In this document: piece by piece, positions 19,918 through 34,609 of the stretch
How the letters are laid out: each line of letters opens with the position of its first letter
Position numbering within the stretch: position 1 is the first letter of the stretch
Assembly (NCBI GenBank): GCA_033675545.1
Contig: JAWDGP010000459.1
Location: forward strand, 1,111,001 to 1,175,000
Length of the DNA stretch: 64,000 nt
Source: Elysia crispata
Taxonomy: Eukaryota > Mollusca > Gastropoda > Plakobranchidae
Direction: 5' to 3'
Notes under the pieces: model-generated
Databases searched by the model: none
What the model saw: the letters and a program-made list of their open reading frames with translations, nothing else
Told to the model about the DNA's origin: nothing
Made by a program: the position numbers and the translations under genes

Positions 19918-20560
19918 TAAAATAAAAGAAAAACTCAGAATAAAATCGCTAGAAGAAGTGGGCAGAAAAAAGGGGAAAAGTTGAAAAAAAAACCTCTGAG
20001 AAATAGTCTACAAATGGCGAAGCAACGGTCTTGAAGTGAAAGTCGAATAATAATTTAAAAAGTGAAGACAAAAATATGAGAAAAACATAATCTTGAAGCA
20101 GAATAAGTTAAGCTGGAAGAATCATGGTGATTAAAAAGAGAGACAAGAAGAAGGAAAAGGAAGAGTAAAAAGCGATGAAAATGCTAAGGAGAAGAGCAAG
20201 AAGAAAACAAAAGAAAAGCAAGAACTGCGCAAACGAAAACGAGAAAAACTGATGCAACTGCTTTCACAATGTCATTTAATTCAAAATATTTTTCGTAACA
20301 TAAATAGATATTTAGGACAGCGTCTGATGCAAACAGTCTCTTGACATTCTATTTAATACCCGCTAAAAGCCTTGATTACCAATCTACATCAAGTGTGGTA
20401 GAATCTAAAGGCAATTGTACAGGAGAATCACATTATATCACATGTGGCAGATCTTAAGATAAATAAAAGAAAAGAAAAACTCAGAGGAAAATAGCTAGAA
20501 GAAGTGGACAGAAAAAAAGGCGGAAAAGTAGAAAAAAATAAAAAAAAGAGCTAGATAAAG
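19918..20560. repeat. diverged direct repeat pair
   Basis: aataaaagaaaaactcaga and gctagaagaagtgg-acaga occur near 19918-20000 and again near 20459-20540, about 540 bp apart. The sequence between is A-rich and shows no gene. Confidence 0.6.
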
Positions 20561-22700
20561 CCCATGAGAAAGTGAACAATAGCCAATGAACAATGATAAT
20601 ATTGGAGATCTATAAACGGGTCAGCTGGCTTTGCGAACAGTGTTTCTTAATTTGTTTAAACTGGCGTTACTGCAGAGAACGCTTGCGTGACTAGCAATGA
20701 TTAGAGCAATATCGATTCTCTGATGGTTGCTGGTTGTGCTGGAGACAGAACTAAGTTTTCGTTGTTCTCATCAAATACATTAGTTACATAACGAATCAAT
20801 ACAAATTATTGGCCGACGCAATTTTACTTGATTGATATTATCAGATCAATTCATTTCAATTTTTAAGATATAATAAAGCAGTTCTGAAAAAAAAAAGCTT
20901 TCGAACGTGTGTATTCTATGCTCTTCAGGATATTTTTCTGATGTAGCCCCTCCGTAACCATATCACAGTCCCTTCAACATATAAAACAAGTTCCTGACGA
21001 GCAGGGTAGAGCTAGAAGGATGAGACTCTTAACTCATTCTTCATTTCAAACAAGTGACAATATGGAACCTTGCAGTTCTGAAGGCTGATGTTCCAATCGT
21101 CGGACGGCGTGCTCCAAACCGGGTTGAGACATGCAGAAGAAAATAAAAAAGCTCACATGTCCTCTTATTCATTCGGACAGGACATTTTGCCAGCCCGTCT
21201 TCGCTTCGTCAAAAAGTTCGACTGCAAAATAGATGAATATACTGTACTAAACTAATGTTAACCAGTGTCACATTCAGAGAAAAATGATAGAGTAGTACTT
21301 GTAGACTAGAAGCCGAAAAACACAAAAAGAGCGCCGAGCGCTTGAAATAATGTTAGGAAAACCTCAATCTTTTAGCGCTACCTTTCTTGTAGAAATGCGA
21401 TGAAAGCGAACGATGGTGGGTGAGCGGAGAATTTCGCGAGTGATAGTTCTGAATACTTAAACATTTCTTATACTTCTCGTAGTCTCGTTCAGCGCTTGGT
21501 GAATACGAGTGTATTTTAGTGTGAGGCTTTGAATTCCTGCCCGCCAGTTGACGAGAACTTATGGGCTTCTAAGAATCATAATAACAGTGTTTGTATAGAA
21601 AGACAGCGCGCTCTTGTATTTTCACGGCACTTCTGTGTCTATCATTTCATTTATTATTATTTGAAAAAGTGAGGTGGCCTGCGATTTTTATCTCATGTCG
21701 AAATTTATTGTTTTCAGCTTCAAGCATAAAAAACCGATTATCAAGGTTGCCAACCTTTTAGCTTCTCATGAAAAATCATTCATTTTCTATCATTCCAAAA
21801 AGTTCCAAAGCCCAAAAGCAACTTTAAATATTGTGGGATATTTTTTGGTGTATTTGTCAAGATACCTTACTCTGCATGAAAACTTTCCCTAACTTTAAAC
21901 GCGTTTTTGTCAGTTTTTCGTTTCCCAACCTTCAATTGAATTTTGAGCCATATGTCAGCTAAATCATGGGATATTTAAAATAATAATTAAACTGTATCAT
22001 GTAGGGATTGACTGAACTTTCAGAAAATATGAAAATCATAATGCGTCCAAACTAGTCATTGATTCTAAAACTGCAGGCCACCTCACAGCCCCGCAATAGC
22101 TACGACAGCGTATCTAGATCTCGGTCTTGGCTTTTGTTCTCTTAGCGTTGTCTTCACTGGCACTAATTTTGTCCCCTTGTTAAAAACAGATAATTATGGA
22201 TCCTTTTGAAAGCAGGGGATATATCATCAACCAATTACCCATTCAAAACTGTATCTGCCACGAATTGCCCCCTCTCAATGGCAACTGAGTATATAAACAC
22301 TGAAACATCTCTTCGTGCTGATTTTGAAAGACAACAACAGCATAAAAATAATGGGTTCTATGGAACACTGGTGGCGAATGGTTCTTTTCCCTGCTATCAC
22401 AGGTTAGTTTATTAACGAGCAAAGTTTAAGAAGGCTTAAAACAAAAGCAGTGGGTAAATGCTACTGACTTTGCGAATATCGAATAACTATTTACAGCAAC
22501 ATATGTTAAAATGTAAAGGCTTTGAGGTTTAGAGCAACTAAGTCGTTAAAGAGTTGTAATTGCGAAAGAAGCAGTTCGTTCTATTCTCGGCAATAGTCTA
22601 ATGAAACGCTCCAAAGGTCAAAAGCTCATTCACACTTACAAAGCCCGATGAGAAGTCGGTTATTGAAATGTTAATAGTTGACCTTGGTAAGTAGAAGGGA
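20560..22700. other. no gene recognised
   Basis: Mixed-composition sequence without repeats of note. It contains a somewhat GC-richer stretch at about 20930-21640. A 72-codon plus-strand frame (21674-21892) has no recognisable protein character. Confidence 0.4.
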
Positions 22701-22726
22701 GGGAGGGAGAGAGAGAGAGAGAGAGG

Positions 22727-22780
<54 letters not shown>

Positions 22781-22796
22781 TAGAAGGAGAGAGAAA
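22700..22796. repeat. (GA)n microsatellite
   Basis: GA repeats with GGGAGG interruptions at the left side. Confidence 0.9.
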
Positions 22797-23284
22797 AAAA
22801 AAGATGAAGAGAAAAGCAATGATACCCAGTAAAAGAGACATTGGGAGAGACAGGAAATAACCAGTTAGATGTCATAAATTGGGGTTAGTTACCCTGAACC
22901 ACTGGGTAACTTGGGACATAATAGAAATAGAAAAGTAAAAAACAAATAGATAGATACATACATAGATAGAGATATAGATGGAGGACGTAAAAAAGCTATG
23001 AGATGGTTCTATCAATTTTCTGTATGCTTGATAAGAACCTTTTTCTTTGTGCTGAATTGTTTACCATTTTTTCCGAATTAAATATATATATATATATATA
23101 TAAACCTATATAGAGAATAACAATGGACTTTAAACATTGATCTAAACTGCAAGACCAAGTGGACATGGCGTACATTATTATTTAATATATTGAAGCATAG
23201 AAACGATCTATTTTCCCTAATAAAGAACCTCGGACTCGGTACTCTATAAAATTACAATTTGCGCGGTTTTTTAATGAGAGTGAG

Positions 23285-23294
23285 ATAGAGAGAT

Positions 23295-23365
<71 letters not shown>

Positions 23366-23400
23366 GAGTGAAGGAGAGAGAGAGAGGTAGAAAGAACGAA
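23285..23400. repeat. (GA)n microsatellite
   Basis: Pure GA at about 23297-23358 followed by diverged GA-rich sequence. A (TA)n run lies just before, at 23084-23102. Confidence 0.9.
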
Positions 23401-24131
23401 AGAAAGAGGGAAAAATAACAAAAAAGAAAAAGATAGACTATAATATTTATAGATTTGCTTGAAGGCACATTTCAGAACAAAGCATTATGGTAGGAAGCGT
23501 ACAACTTACCCTCTGGTCACAGTAGAAATAACAAGTAGAGTCAAAAAAATGTATTTACTACAAGTCAACACAAAAACCAAATGTGCCTCACTGTTACCTC
23601 ATAGCAGGTCAAGACTGCACGGGTGACACTGATTCTCCGCCATTAATAGCTGGTCTCGCGGCCGTGATGACAAACCACAGGCTATTTGCTGCTCTTTGCA
23701 TAGGGCCTACCTGTCCTCGGGCAACCCACAGAGTGACCAGTGAGAAATCAGTCTAATCATTGACCACTGATCGTTCAGTAGTACTGAATATTGACTGGTC
23801 TTAACCCGTACACATTATTAGGATTATTCTCAGATCTGCTGGTCTCAGTGACCAGAACTGCTCCCCACTCCCTTCCCCAAAGCTACTTTGAGATCTTGTG
23901 AAATTTCATCAGGCGCAGCCAACCTCCCCCTTTGCTTCCAGACCATTTTGAAGAAGCCGGTGGTAAAAACTGTTATTGCATCATCGCAAAAAAAAAAAAA
24001 TCACTGATTGCTGTGGGTTGATATGCTTTAGAACAAAAGTCTTTTCAATTCACCCGGGAATGAATGGTTGATTAAAAAAAATAATTTAAACAGTATTTGC
24101 TGCAGATTACGAGAATGAAAAAGAGAAGAAG

Positions 24132-24354
<223 letters not shown>

Positions 24355-25838
24355 AAGCGGAAAAGAGAGATGGGGAGAAAAGAGGGAAAACCATGGTGCG
24401 CGGCATCAATAAAATTTAATTACATGTTATTATAAAGGGCTGAAAATCAGTAACAAAATGCCTTAATCAGAGAAAATATCTTTAACGGCTCTTTTTTTTT
24501 AAAAGTTTTTAATGGTTTTGATTATTTGACTAACTCACGGGAGTGTACACACATAAATATCTCTCACACGGTGGACACCTTCAACTTTAGCTTTGATTTT
24601 TCCAATTTATAGTAACAGTATGTTAGAATAAGCTCCACTCTCTGGTATTAGGGCATGTCAGAGCTGTAGAACCTTAGGTGATCAATGAACTAAGGTGAGG
24701 GAAAATCTTTGCAAATATCAGCCCAACGATCTATCGCAAGGTCCCTTGTCCTGCCTTCCTTTCGATCCATCAATGAAAAAATGAAAGGGTTTGGCACTGC
24801 GTCTGTAAAATACCTTTCTGTATAAATAGAGCTGATTTTTATAGTCTACATCATGACTATCATGTAAAACCCGAGGGAAGAGAGAAAAAAACCACTACCA
24901 TTTACGTGCAGATATCATCCTGGCTAATCTAAAAAAAATGTATTTCTTTAATATAAAAACAAATCCTGAAGGAAATAAAACTTGAACATATTATATGCCA
25001 TTTTGCAGTTACAGCAACGTTCATGTAAAACTACCTTAGACGTCATGCAATAAAGTAATGAGTGTTCCTTCTTCTCTTGGTTTAATGAAAACTTTGGTTT
25101 CGTTTACGATTTTCTAGAGTTTGATGTACATCAATGGTCGAAATTACAGAGTTATAAGATGATTACAATGACATTAGGGAAATATTATGATCTTCTACGT
25201 ATAATCGTTTTGTCATTACATTCGGTATGACTGTCTATCTCTCAATTTATTTGCGTTTCTAATTCGCTGTCTGTTTTTCCCTAAATTTCACTTTGTTTAT
25301 CTCACTTCTCTCCCTTTCTTCTTTATTTCTTTCTCTCCCGATCCCTTTTTTTCCTACGCTTTATCTGTGCCACGCCTTCCCCCCCCCCTTTTTCCCCTTT
25401 TCTTCCTTTATCTCTCTAACTCTAATTATATATAATTTATGTTGATCAAGCAATCTATATGCTATTTTTTCTATCTATCTATCTATCTCGTCTAGCAGTG
25501 TCTTTGTGTGTTATTTCTCTATTTCTCTATCTATCTATCTCCGTCTCTTATCGTCTCTTCTCTTCTCTTCTCACGACTTTGTTTATCAATAAGTCGGTTC
25601 ACTTACTTTCTGGTACACGTTTTTTTTTAATTTTTACTTAGCTGCAAAGTCATAATTTAAATTGAGAATCATTCATAAATTTTAATGTAAATGCAGTGTC
25701 CAAACAGGAGAAATATGAAGAGACATGAACTGCATTTCGAGAATTTTCTTTCGCCCTTCTCTTGACCATGGTAAAAAAAATCCTAGCAACAATCGTCAAT
25801 AATAAAGTACATTTCTTTTATGTTCGATTTGCTTTTTT

Positions 25839-26598
25839 AACTAGTGAATTGTCGTGGGCCTTCCAATCATTGCTGGCCAGTACATAGCGCCCCCTCTGCA
25901 GTGAATATCTCAAGTATTGATGTTTATGAGCGCAACTAGTGAATTGTCGTGGGCTTTTCAATCATTGCTGGCCAGTACATAGCGCCTCCTCTGCAGTGAA
26001 TATCTCAAGTATTGATGTTTATGAGCGCAACTAGTGAATTGTCGTGGGCCTTCCAATCATTGCTGGCCAGTACATAGCGCCTCCTCTGCAGTGAATATCT
26101 CAAGTACTGATGTTTATGAGCGCAACTAGTGAATTGTCGTGGGCCTTCCAATCATTGCTGGCCAGTACATAGCGCCTCCTCTGCAGTGAATATCTCAAGT
26201 AATGATGTTTATGAGCGCAACTAGTGAATTGTCGTGGGCTTTTCAATCATTGCTGGCCAGTACATAGCGCCTCCTCTGCAGTGAATATCTCAAGTACTGA
26301 TGTTTATGAGCGCAACTAGTGAATTGTCGTGGGCTTTTCAATCATTGCTGGCCAGTACATAGCGCCTCCTCTGCAGTGAATATCTCAAGTAATGATGTTT
26401 ATGAGCGCAACTAGTGAATTGTCGTGGGCTTTTCAATCATTGCTGGCCAGTACATAGCGCCACCTCTGCAGTGAATATCTCAAGTATTGATGTTTATGAG
26501 CGCAACTAGTGAATTGTCGTGGGCTTTTCAATCATTGCTGGCCAGAGCATAGCGCCTCCTCTGCAGTGAATATTTCAAGTATTGATGTTAATGAGCGC
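25839..26598. repeat. 95-bp minisatellite, eight units
   Basis: Eight near-identical units start at 25839, 25934, 26029, 26124, 26219, 26314, 26409 and 26504. Each begins aactagtgaattgtcgtggg and includes ggccagtacatagcgcc and ctctgcagtgaatatctc. Differences are few (ggccttcc versus ggcttttc; tattga, tactga or taatga), so the array is young or homogenised. The period is not a multiple of three and no frame runs through it. Confidence 0.97.
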
Positions 26599-27267
26599 AT
26601 TTTAGCCTTTAAAGTTCACGCTAAATAATCCGGACAAATGCACCATTATATAAAACCAGTTGGTTACTGTATATATTCTAAACATAACTGTGGGAGCAAC
26701 ATTGCGTCTATATTTCTAGATACAAATTTTATAGAAAACAGACTTTAATCTGTCATCGGGAGTTATGACATGAACTCTCTCTCTCTAACAAATGGAAACC
26801 TTTAGAAGATATCCGTAATTCTAGTTTGTTGTAGGACCTACTCCACTAGTCGTATAAAAGCACTCCAGTTCTCACTTTAAATTGGGCATCATTAATTTGA
26901 GCATCAGTCAAAGGTTTTGGACGATTCAATTTTCTCAAGTATAGAGTTATTGTTTCAAAATAAATGTAACCATAAACTTAAAGTAAAGCTTACTTTAACA
27001 TTTTGTGAAATCTCATTCCCTATAATTTTATTGATATGAGAAGTAAGAGTTAACAAAGTCAAACTTTAATCTTACCCCCTTTCCCAGGGCTTTATTTTTT
27101 TGTCCAAGGCCATGCGTTGGTTTTAAGTGTCCTTTTTACATTACCAAGATAATTTGAGTGGCGCGCGTTTGATGTCTTACAATTTGATTATGTCGACATA
27201 CATTTTTTTTAAAAAGTTAAAAAAAAAGCGTCTGATCACCTTGGATTGACAAAAAAATAAACGGACT

Positions 27268-27515
27268 TTGATAATGTCTGCCGCTAAAAGTTGGCGGTGG
27301 TGGCGGGTGATGAAGGGAGTGTGTTTTACCACAATAATAAATCAGCGATTTGAATTGCCGTCTCGCATTGTGCACCGATCAGCCCGAATAAATCGCACGG
27401 GCGTAGCTTTCTCTAACCTACTATTCGCGCGCCGCAGTCTGGTTTTCATTGATTTGACAAAACCTGTAATAGTTGTAACAATTAAAGAACCTTCGTCTTT
27501 AAAAAAAAAAAAAAA
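27268..27515 (+). other. GC-richer segment ending in an A-run, possible retroposed copy
   Basis: A segment clearly richer in GC and CpG than its surroundings contains attaaag about 20 bases before an A-run (27499-27516) and has a plus-strand frame open from 27268. It may be a retroposon or processed copy, or simply a CpG-rich patch. No protein family is recognised and no target-site duplication is evident. Confidence 0.25.
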
Positions 27516-27877
27516 AAGAAGCACGAAAATAGCTTGAAAGGTCAGGTAAGAAATGTATAATAACCTGACCCAGGCAAACATGCCGATAAATGTAAAGTTG
27601 ACTCCCCCCCCCCCCCATAAATAAATAAACAAACAGATAAAAAATAAATAAATAAGTAAATAAATGCCGTGTCTGGGCTAAAGAACAAAATGGGCCACGA
27701 AAACCTTACATGGATAGAAATATACTTCAAACAATAAAGCAGAGCAATTGCGAAATTATGGAACTTTCGCAGCACATCAGGAATTCTTGCAGCAGGTCAC
27801 ATGAAAACTTGTTAAAAAAAAAAAAAGCGCGCCTAAAATTGATATATTAACAACAACCAGTATGAAGGCACTCTTGC

Positions 27878-27879
<2 letters not shown>

Positions 27880-27953
<74 letters not shown>
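27880..27953. repeat. (AAT)n microsatellite
   Basis: About 25 uninterrupted AAT units. Confidence 0.95.
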
Positions 27954-27955
<2 letters not shown>

Positions 27956-28800
27956 GTGTGAAATGAATTTACTATACGCGCACTTAAGCACTAATTACAC
28001 TCGCACGAAAAAGGCCAAACGCGTAATGCATGAAAAGCTGTGAGATAAATTTATACAAATTAACGGTACCTTGATCAACTTGAAACTCCATACAATAGAG
28101 AGATCCACAAAGAGTATCAAAGTGTGATTTAGAGAGAAAAACACTTTGTTTCACATAGATCTAGATCTGCAATAAATCTAAATATTCTACCGTGATCACC
28201 GTGTCTATCTTGATCCACTTCCTCAGTCTTGAGGTGCTGATGGCACTTTGATTGGACTTGCTAGCTAGGGCGAGGAGCCAGCCTACCTGATTGGCACTGG
28301 CAGCGAAGAACATTCGTTTCTCTCCCTCAACTCTCACTCTCTTTTTTTTTAGCTCGACTGGCGCGTGGAGGGGTTGGTAGGTTTGCCGAGCAGACTCGAA
28401 TCTCGATACTCGATTTCTACAGGTATTCGATATCGTTGCCTTGTGAAACTGACTTTCAGAGTAGGGTTTGTTAGTAAGGCCAGAGGTAGAAAAAAAATAG
28501 GATCTGTATTCAGGGGAATACAAGAGCAGTATGTGCAGTGATCTCTCAAAGGAAATAATAAGTTTATAGTGCATTCACCGCAAAATTACTTGTCCTCAGT
28601 GGTGTTTTATTTTTACGCTTCTGTCAATCACTTTGATATAATTCTTGCTGATGAAAAAACAGTAGATTTTACTTTTGAGTAATTCCCCTAAAAGAAATAG
28701 GACTGTGAATTGAACAAAATAGTAACATTTCTAACGTGTACGTATTTCCAGAACCATAATCACCACACACACCCCTTACAGACACACACACACAAATCTT

Positions 28801-28803
<3 letters not shown>

Positions 28804-28848
<45 letters not shown>
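28804..28848. repeat. (CT)n microsatellite
   Basis: CT repeat preceded by short CA runs (28760-28795). Confidence 0.92.
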
Positions 28849-28852
<4 letters not shown>

Positions 28853-29942
28853 CCAAATGCACACAACCACACTTGCATTGCCTTTTTACCAGATCAAGCT
28901 ATGGCTGTCCCAAGAACTAACTCTATTTGTTCTCCAGAATTTTTTACAGTTAAAACCGCCGCCCACCTCCTACACCCCCCCCCCCCCCCCCTCACACACA
29001 CACCCGAGCCAGAATTGATCTAAACTCTGCAATGATGCATGAAGGAACTGATCGCTCAATGCAGGTGTATCGCAGAGATGTACAGTTGTATTAAAATCTA
29101 TTGAATAGCTGTGCTGGACCGGTAACATGAATGAGGTCAACTAATGATTATATTTTTCACCTGAGGCACGACAACTGTCAAATTTGAACTCTGATAGAAA
29201 AAAAAAATCAAACAAAACAAACCGTCTTTCACCTTATCGGGGCCAGAATAAATTATAGAGAGAGGAGTAAAGAAGTTTTTAAAATAGTCTTTATTGCAGG
29301 AGCCACATTCTACCAAAGATGTTCTAATTTTACTAGTAATCGATCACTGCATTCTACCCACACCAGGTATTCATAGATATTGGAAGTATCGATTCTAGAA
29401 GGCTGGATTTCAACCCAAGGTTCTGGAAACAGCAACCTTAACGCTCAGACAAGTTTCCGTTATGCAACAGCAACTTTTAGGAGCAGGCGACATTTTCATG
29501 AGTCATTAGCTGACACGCAAGTACTGCTTTCCCCCCTCCCCCCCCCCCCCACACACACACACACACAAAGGAGGGGAAAAAAAGGTCACGTTTGTCTACA
29601 AATCGTAGAACAAGCTAATCTACTTCCTCGCTGTGAGTCACGTAAGAGCGGCCAGTTCTTGCCTAGATCGTGTTAGGGTCACACGGCCCCGTTCCTTCTC
29701 TTGTTAATTAGTGACGCAAGAGGAATATTCTAATGTGACGTCATACATGAAGGTCGTTCTACTGCGCGTCTTTCATCCGTAACGGCATTTCAGTTGGCCG
29801 GTAACAAGCCATGGTAGTGTAGTCAGGTTTTGTCCCCATATTCCAGCAGACTGCAAGAGAATTAGGGCCTCTTTCTATTTCTTTTCTTTTTTTTTTTTTT
29901 TTGCTCTTTTCACGATACTAATTAATCATGTTTCATGGTTAT

Positions 29943-30170
<228 letters not shown>

Positions 30171-30456
30171 TCTCCATCTCCTGAGCTCAAGCTGCGGGTC
30201 TGCACCCCAGGACCCTTGCTTGCTCTGTACCGACACTAAGATAACACCGTCTTGGATTTGTTTTGTTTACATTGATATCCGCTTATAACAGCAGCCAGTC
30301 TCCATTCCTTATGTTTATCCTCTCATTCAAGTCAGCAGTCGGGAGCTCACAGGCATCAGTAATTAAAGATGATGTTGATTAATCTTTTGATATGTAGGAA
30401 GAAAGCTTACCTTTAAAAAGGAATCTACAGTTTTAATTGTCTGTCTTCTATCGCTG

Positions 30457-30457
<1 letters not shown>

Positions 30458-30545
<88 letters not shown>
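30458..30545. repeat. (CT)n microsatellite
   Basis: Pure CT repeat of about 88 bp. Confidence 0.95.
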
Positions 30546-30548
<3 letters not shown>

Positions 30549-30666
30549 ACTCGGTCTCTGTATGGCTGTCTCTCATTCCCTCAATTTTATCCACTTTTTC
30601 GTGCTTAATTTTTTTTTTATCTTCCTGCATCTTTGCCTTTGTTTACAATGCCATTCTGTCGCATTC

Positions 30667-30674
<8 letters not shown>

Positions 30675-30738
<64 letters not shown>

Positions 30739-31124
30739 CCTCCGTCTCTCTCTCACTTTCTTTCTTTCTCTCTCTTTCTCTCACTCTGTCTCTCTCCATT
30801 TCTCTCTAACACCAACCTCCCCGGCCTCTCTGTCTCAATAATCTCTTCTCTTTGTCTCCTCCGCCTTCTCTTCTCTCTCTCACTTTCTTTCTCTTTCTCT
30901 CACTCTGTCTCTCCCCATTTCTCTCTAACACCAACCTCCCCGGCCTCTCTGTCTCAATAATCTCCTCTCTCTGACTCCTCCGCCTACTCTTTTCTTTCTC
31001 TCTCTAACTTTCCTTGTTTCTCTCTCTTTGTCTCAACCTGTCTCTCCCCGCTTCTCCCTAACACCAACCTCCCCCGCCTCTCTGTCTCAATAATCTCCTC
31101 TCTCTGTCTCCTCCGCCTTCTCTT

Positions 31125-31181
<57 letters not shown>
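30675..31181. repeat. CT-rich minisatellite, about 125-bp period, three to four units
   Basis: The block taacaccaacctcc-c-gcctctctgtctcaataatctc recurs near 30808, 30925 and 31060, each followed by tctcctccgcc and a CT-rich stretch with tttctctctaac. CT tracts flank the array at 30675-30722 and 31127-31181. Confidence 0.85.
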
Positions 31182-31183
<2 letters not shown>

Positions 31184-31696
31184 CCCCCCCTCCCCAGTCC
31201 CTCACCTCCTCTATTTATGCTCTGTGCATTTCACTCCTCCCCTACGTCGTTCGCTCCTTCTCTTTTCACTCTATCAGTCCATGTATCACTCCTTTCCTCT
31301 CTCATTCTGTCTATCAAACACGCTCTCTCAATTCCTATTTTCCTACCCTCCCTCTCTATCTTTTCTCTCTGAGTTTTTCTCCTTTTCTCTTCCCAACTCA
31401 CGTAATTCTCCTTTTCCTTGGAACCGTTTAGATTAAAGTGTACATGGTAATTATCATTCTTGTATTATAGCACAAATGAATCTTATGCAGTGATATTTCT
31501 TAAGCGTTATGGTGTGTTAGTTTTATTGCCTGAAGTCTTATCATTACTACTGCATCAAACATGTCTCTAGCTCTTTAACTTCTGCCATTTTCGTGACTTT
31601 GTCCATCATCACAAAACAGAGTGGTAATGAGAATAATGACAAACCGGAGCATACTGTTATTAATGTTATTACTTGTAGGCTTTAACCACCACCATC

Positions 31697-31714
31697 ACTA
31701 CTACTACTACTACA

Positions 31715-31780
<66 letters not shown>

Positions 31781-31800
31781 GCTACTACTACTAATACTAC
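31697..31800. repeat. (CTA)n microsatellite
   Basis: About 30 CTA units with single ACA, CTG and ATA interruptions. Confidence 0.93.
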
Positions 31801-33031
31801 AACTCGTGCTAGAACTACTGCTTCTGATGTTGTTATTACTATTTAAACTGCCTATTGTTAATGCTAGTGCTATTTCGAGCATTTTTTTAAAAAAAGCTCC
31901 GAATAATGGTTTCATTAGCTTCTGCTTCAAATAATATATGTTTTACAGTTTGCGACAGTTGGCGATGCAAAATTTATTGAGATTGTCATTGTTTACTATA
32001 ATATGTTGGCGTGTTGTACAGACTCTACTGAAGGACATGCCTGTGGTTCAAGCTGAACAATCCGTGAAGAGCATGGATTAAACAATTTCCATTATTTATA
32101 ATATGGTTACCGAGTCGACACACACACACACACACACACACACACGAAGCTAGAGGAAAACGAACAGAGGCAAATGTCATGTACCGCCACCTCTTCATCA
32201 CACACATCAACTGTTACGGCTGGAGTTTGAAAGCATTCATTAGCACTATAGAGGGTTGTTACAGATAAAGCGTGCCTCTCTATCTCCTCATCTTGTAGCC
32301 CTCTTGAAAGAAATCAATGATAACTTATTACATAGGCCAGGATACTAAATTAGATGTGAGTTTATTTAAATAATGACAATTCTTTTTTGCAGTTGTCATG
32401 GCCACACCCTTAGCTAGTCAGTTAGTCTACTAGACTTAATACAAAAATTGAGGTCAATGCGTTTAACAGAGAACTGCGAAGACTTACAGGAAAAATAAAA
32501 TTTAAAAAAAAAAAACAGAAGAAAAAAACCAAAGGGAAAAAAACTTTAATGTAAATTTTTTTTACGTATCCAAATAACAATTGTTTTTTTGCAGCCTTTG
32601 TTATTTTTAGATTCAACAAAGTGTATAATGGCATAATAATATGAAAAACAAATTCTAATTCACTCATAGGTATAGGTTTCATGTTGTGTGTAGAAATGAG
32701 ATAAATTAAGCTATGTTTATCGCCTGCCTTAAATCGATCGCGTTAAAGTGCATTTCGCGCACAATCCAATTCAAATCGAGCAACAATCTAATTGTCTAAA
32801 CCTCTAATTAGATCAACTCTCTGAATCTTGATTTCAACTTTTAATCAAGTTTTGCTTGAATGTCTCTCCCGCTACAAGATAATCTATGACGTGGGACCTT
32901 TTACAGTTAGAGCTAAGGAGAGAATGTATCTGTTGGAATGCTCGGCGAGAAGTTTTTTCCCAATAAGAATAGTAAAAAATATTGTGAAATCCAAATCTAT
33001 TTACAGATTATTTTCAAACATTCATTAGCAT

Positions 33032-33184
33032 GTAAGTTAAAATAAATTTGCGGGCAAGAATTCCCACAAAGCAGTGCACTTTTATGCACTTAAAGCGAAA
33101 ATTCTCATCTTTCTAAGCGTTTAAAAGGATCTAAAAACAAATTGGGAAAGTGTAGAATAATTAGTCGATTTTCTTTATTCAAAC
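33032..33184 (+). mobile_element. single arm of the fold-back element family
   Basis: This segment matches the left arm of the element at 37318: cc(a/g)caaagcagtgc(a/g)cttt, then ctttct-aagc(g)ttt, agatctaaaaa-like and gaaagtgtagaat-tagtcga. No second arm follows within 400 bp, so it is a solo or truncated copy. Confidence 0.7.
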
Positions 33185-34208
33185 CAAAGCATGAATTCGT
33201 CAGACAACCCTCCCCTCCCGCCCAATTTTCCCTCCAGTGTTCACACACACACACAAACACACACACAATTTGTGTCAGGTGAAGCTAATACATCTCTACA
33301 CTAAAACAAGGCCTTCCTTTTAGATCTAATTCCTCAGACAATTCGATGGGAATTTTAAAGATGCGATTGAAAAAATTCGACGCAATACACGCTCCACATT
33401 CACTTCTTAATAAAGAAAAAAAAATATTCAAAGCCGACTCAAACAAGACTCTCCAAGATTTTGTAACGCATGCAGCCATTAAAGACGAGGATACAGAAGT
33501 GATTTCCACGATGCGCAGCAAAGTTGAGTTTTTCCACAATTGTTTCAATTTTTCTTTTCGAAGGAAATCTTTCCAGGGAAATCAGCCATGTCTGTACTTT
33601 TATCTGTACACACGGATACTTTTAAAATCTTATTAAAAATCGTATTACCCGCAGAACTAGCTAAGGGTGCCCTGTCTTGACGAATTAACATCTGACCGTT
33701 TATTTAACCTTACATGTTAATAGATGCTTCAGAAGATCTATGGATAGAGCCATCTATTTTTTTTTTTTTTTTAAACAATTAACTTTCAATGCGAGTTCAT
33801 ACGACTATGCACAATTTTCTAAAGTTGCGAGGATAGCTTCCTCGTGTGAAACGCCTATAATGTTTGCTTATGCTCTTTGTTAAAAAAAAGCTCACTATTT
33901 TTTTATTACTGCTACCCAAGTGTGGGAAAGCTCGTCCACAAAGGTTGCAAGTCACTATTTATAACACGCGATACGTGTCGAAACCTCTGGAGCCTTTAGA
34001 GCTGAGTCCAAAGTCCACGCGCAAAGTCGCTGCTGCTAATCCGAGCCTCTGAGACTGACCAGAATTTCCCTGTTGACTTGGCACAGACCGTAAGCTTCCT
34101 GGCCTAACACGAGCCAGAGATAGAATCTCGACTGAGCGTGCCAAAACTTCAGACTGGCTGAAAAAACCTTCAGTCCTCTCTCTCCGGTCGATTCCTTCCT
34201 TGCTCATA

Positions 34209-34315
<107 letters not shown>

Positions 34316-34464
34316 ACTGTAGGTCGTTACGTCTTCAATTCCGTCATCGATATTAATAAGATTAGGTCTTTCTAGGCAGCTGCCTAACGTCATTGCTTGA
34401 ATTGTTGGGCGATCATTCTGTTAGCTTGTTCCCATTTCCTTCACTCATTCTCTTTTTGCTTCTC

Positions 34465-34517
34465 AGTCTCTGTCTGTCTGTCTGTCTGTCTGTCGGTCTG
34501 TCTGTCTCTCTCTCTTT

Positions 34518-34608
<91 letters not shown>
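34465..34608. repeat. (CTGT)n followed by (CT)n
   Basis: A CTGT tract (34470-34505) passes into about 88 bp of CT. Confidence 0.95.

Positions 34609-34609
<1 letters not shown>

Noticed and set aside
25839-26598. CRISPR-like regular array
   Set aside because: Units are contiguous 95-bp copies without unique spacers, in an animal genome; a minisatellite explains it fully. The same holds for the 23, 43 and 50-bp arrays.
28161-28574. 137-codon minus-strand frame
   Set aside because: No recognised family, mixed composition, no clear borders; a candidate donor inside (AATCAG|gtaggc) was not supported by a neighbouring exon.
29735-29745. Palindromic tgacgtca (CRE-like) sites, also near 51366 and 60848
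   Set aside because: Eight-base matches are expected by chance in 64 kb, and none is next to a supported transcription start.
33285-33636. Overlapping frames of 87 and 96 codons on opposite strands
   Set aside because: Neither strand shows recognisable domains or splice sites that would favour it.
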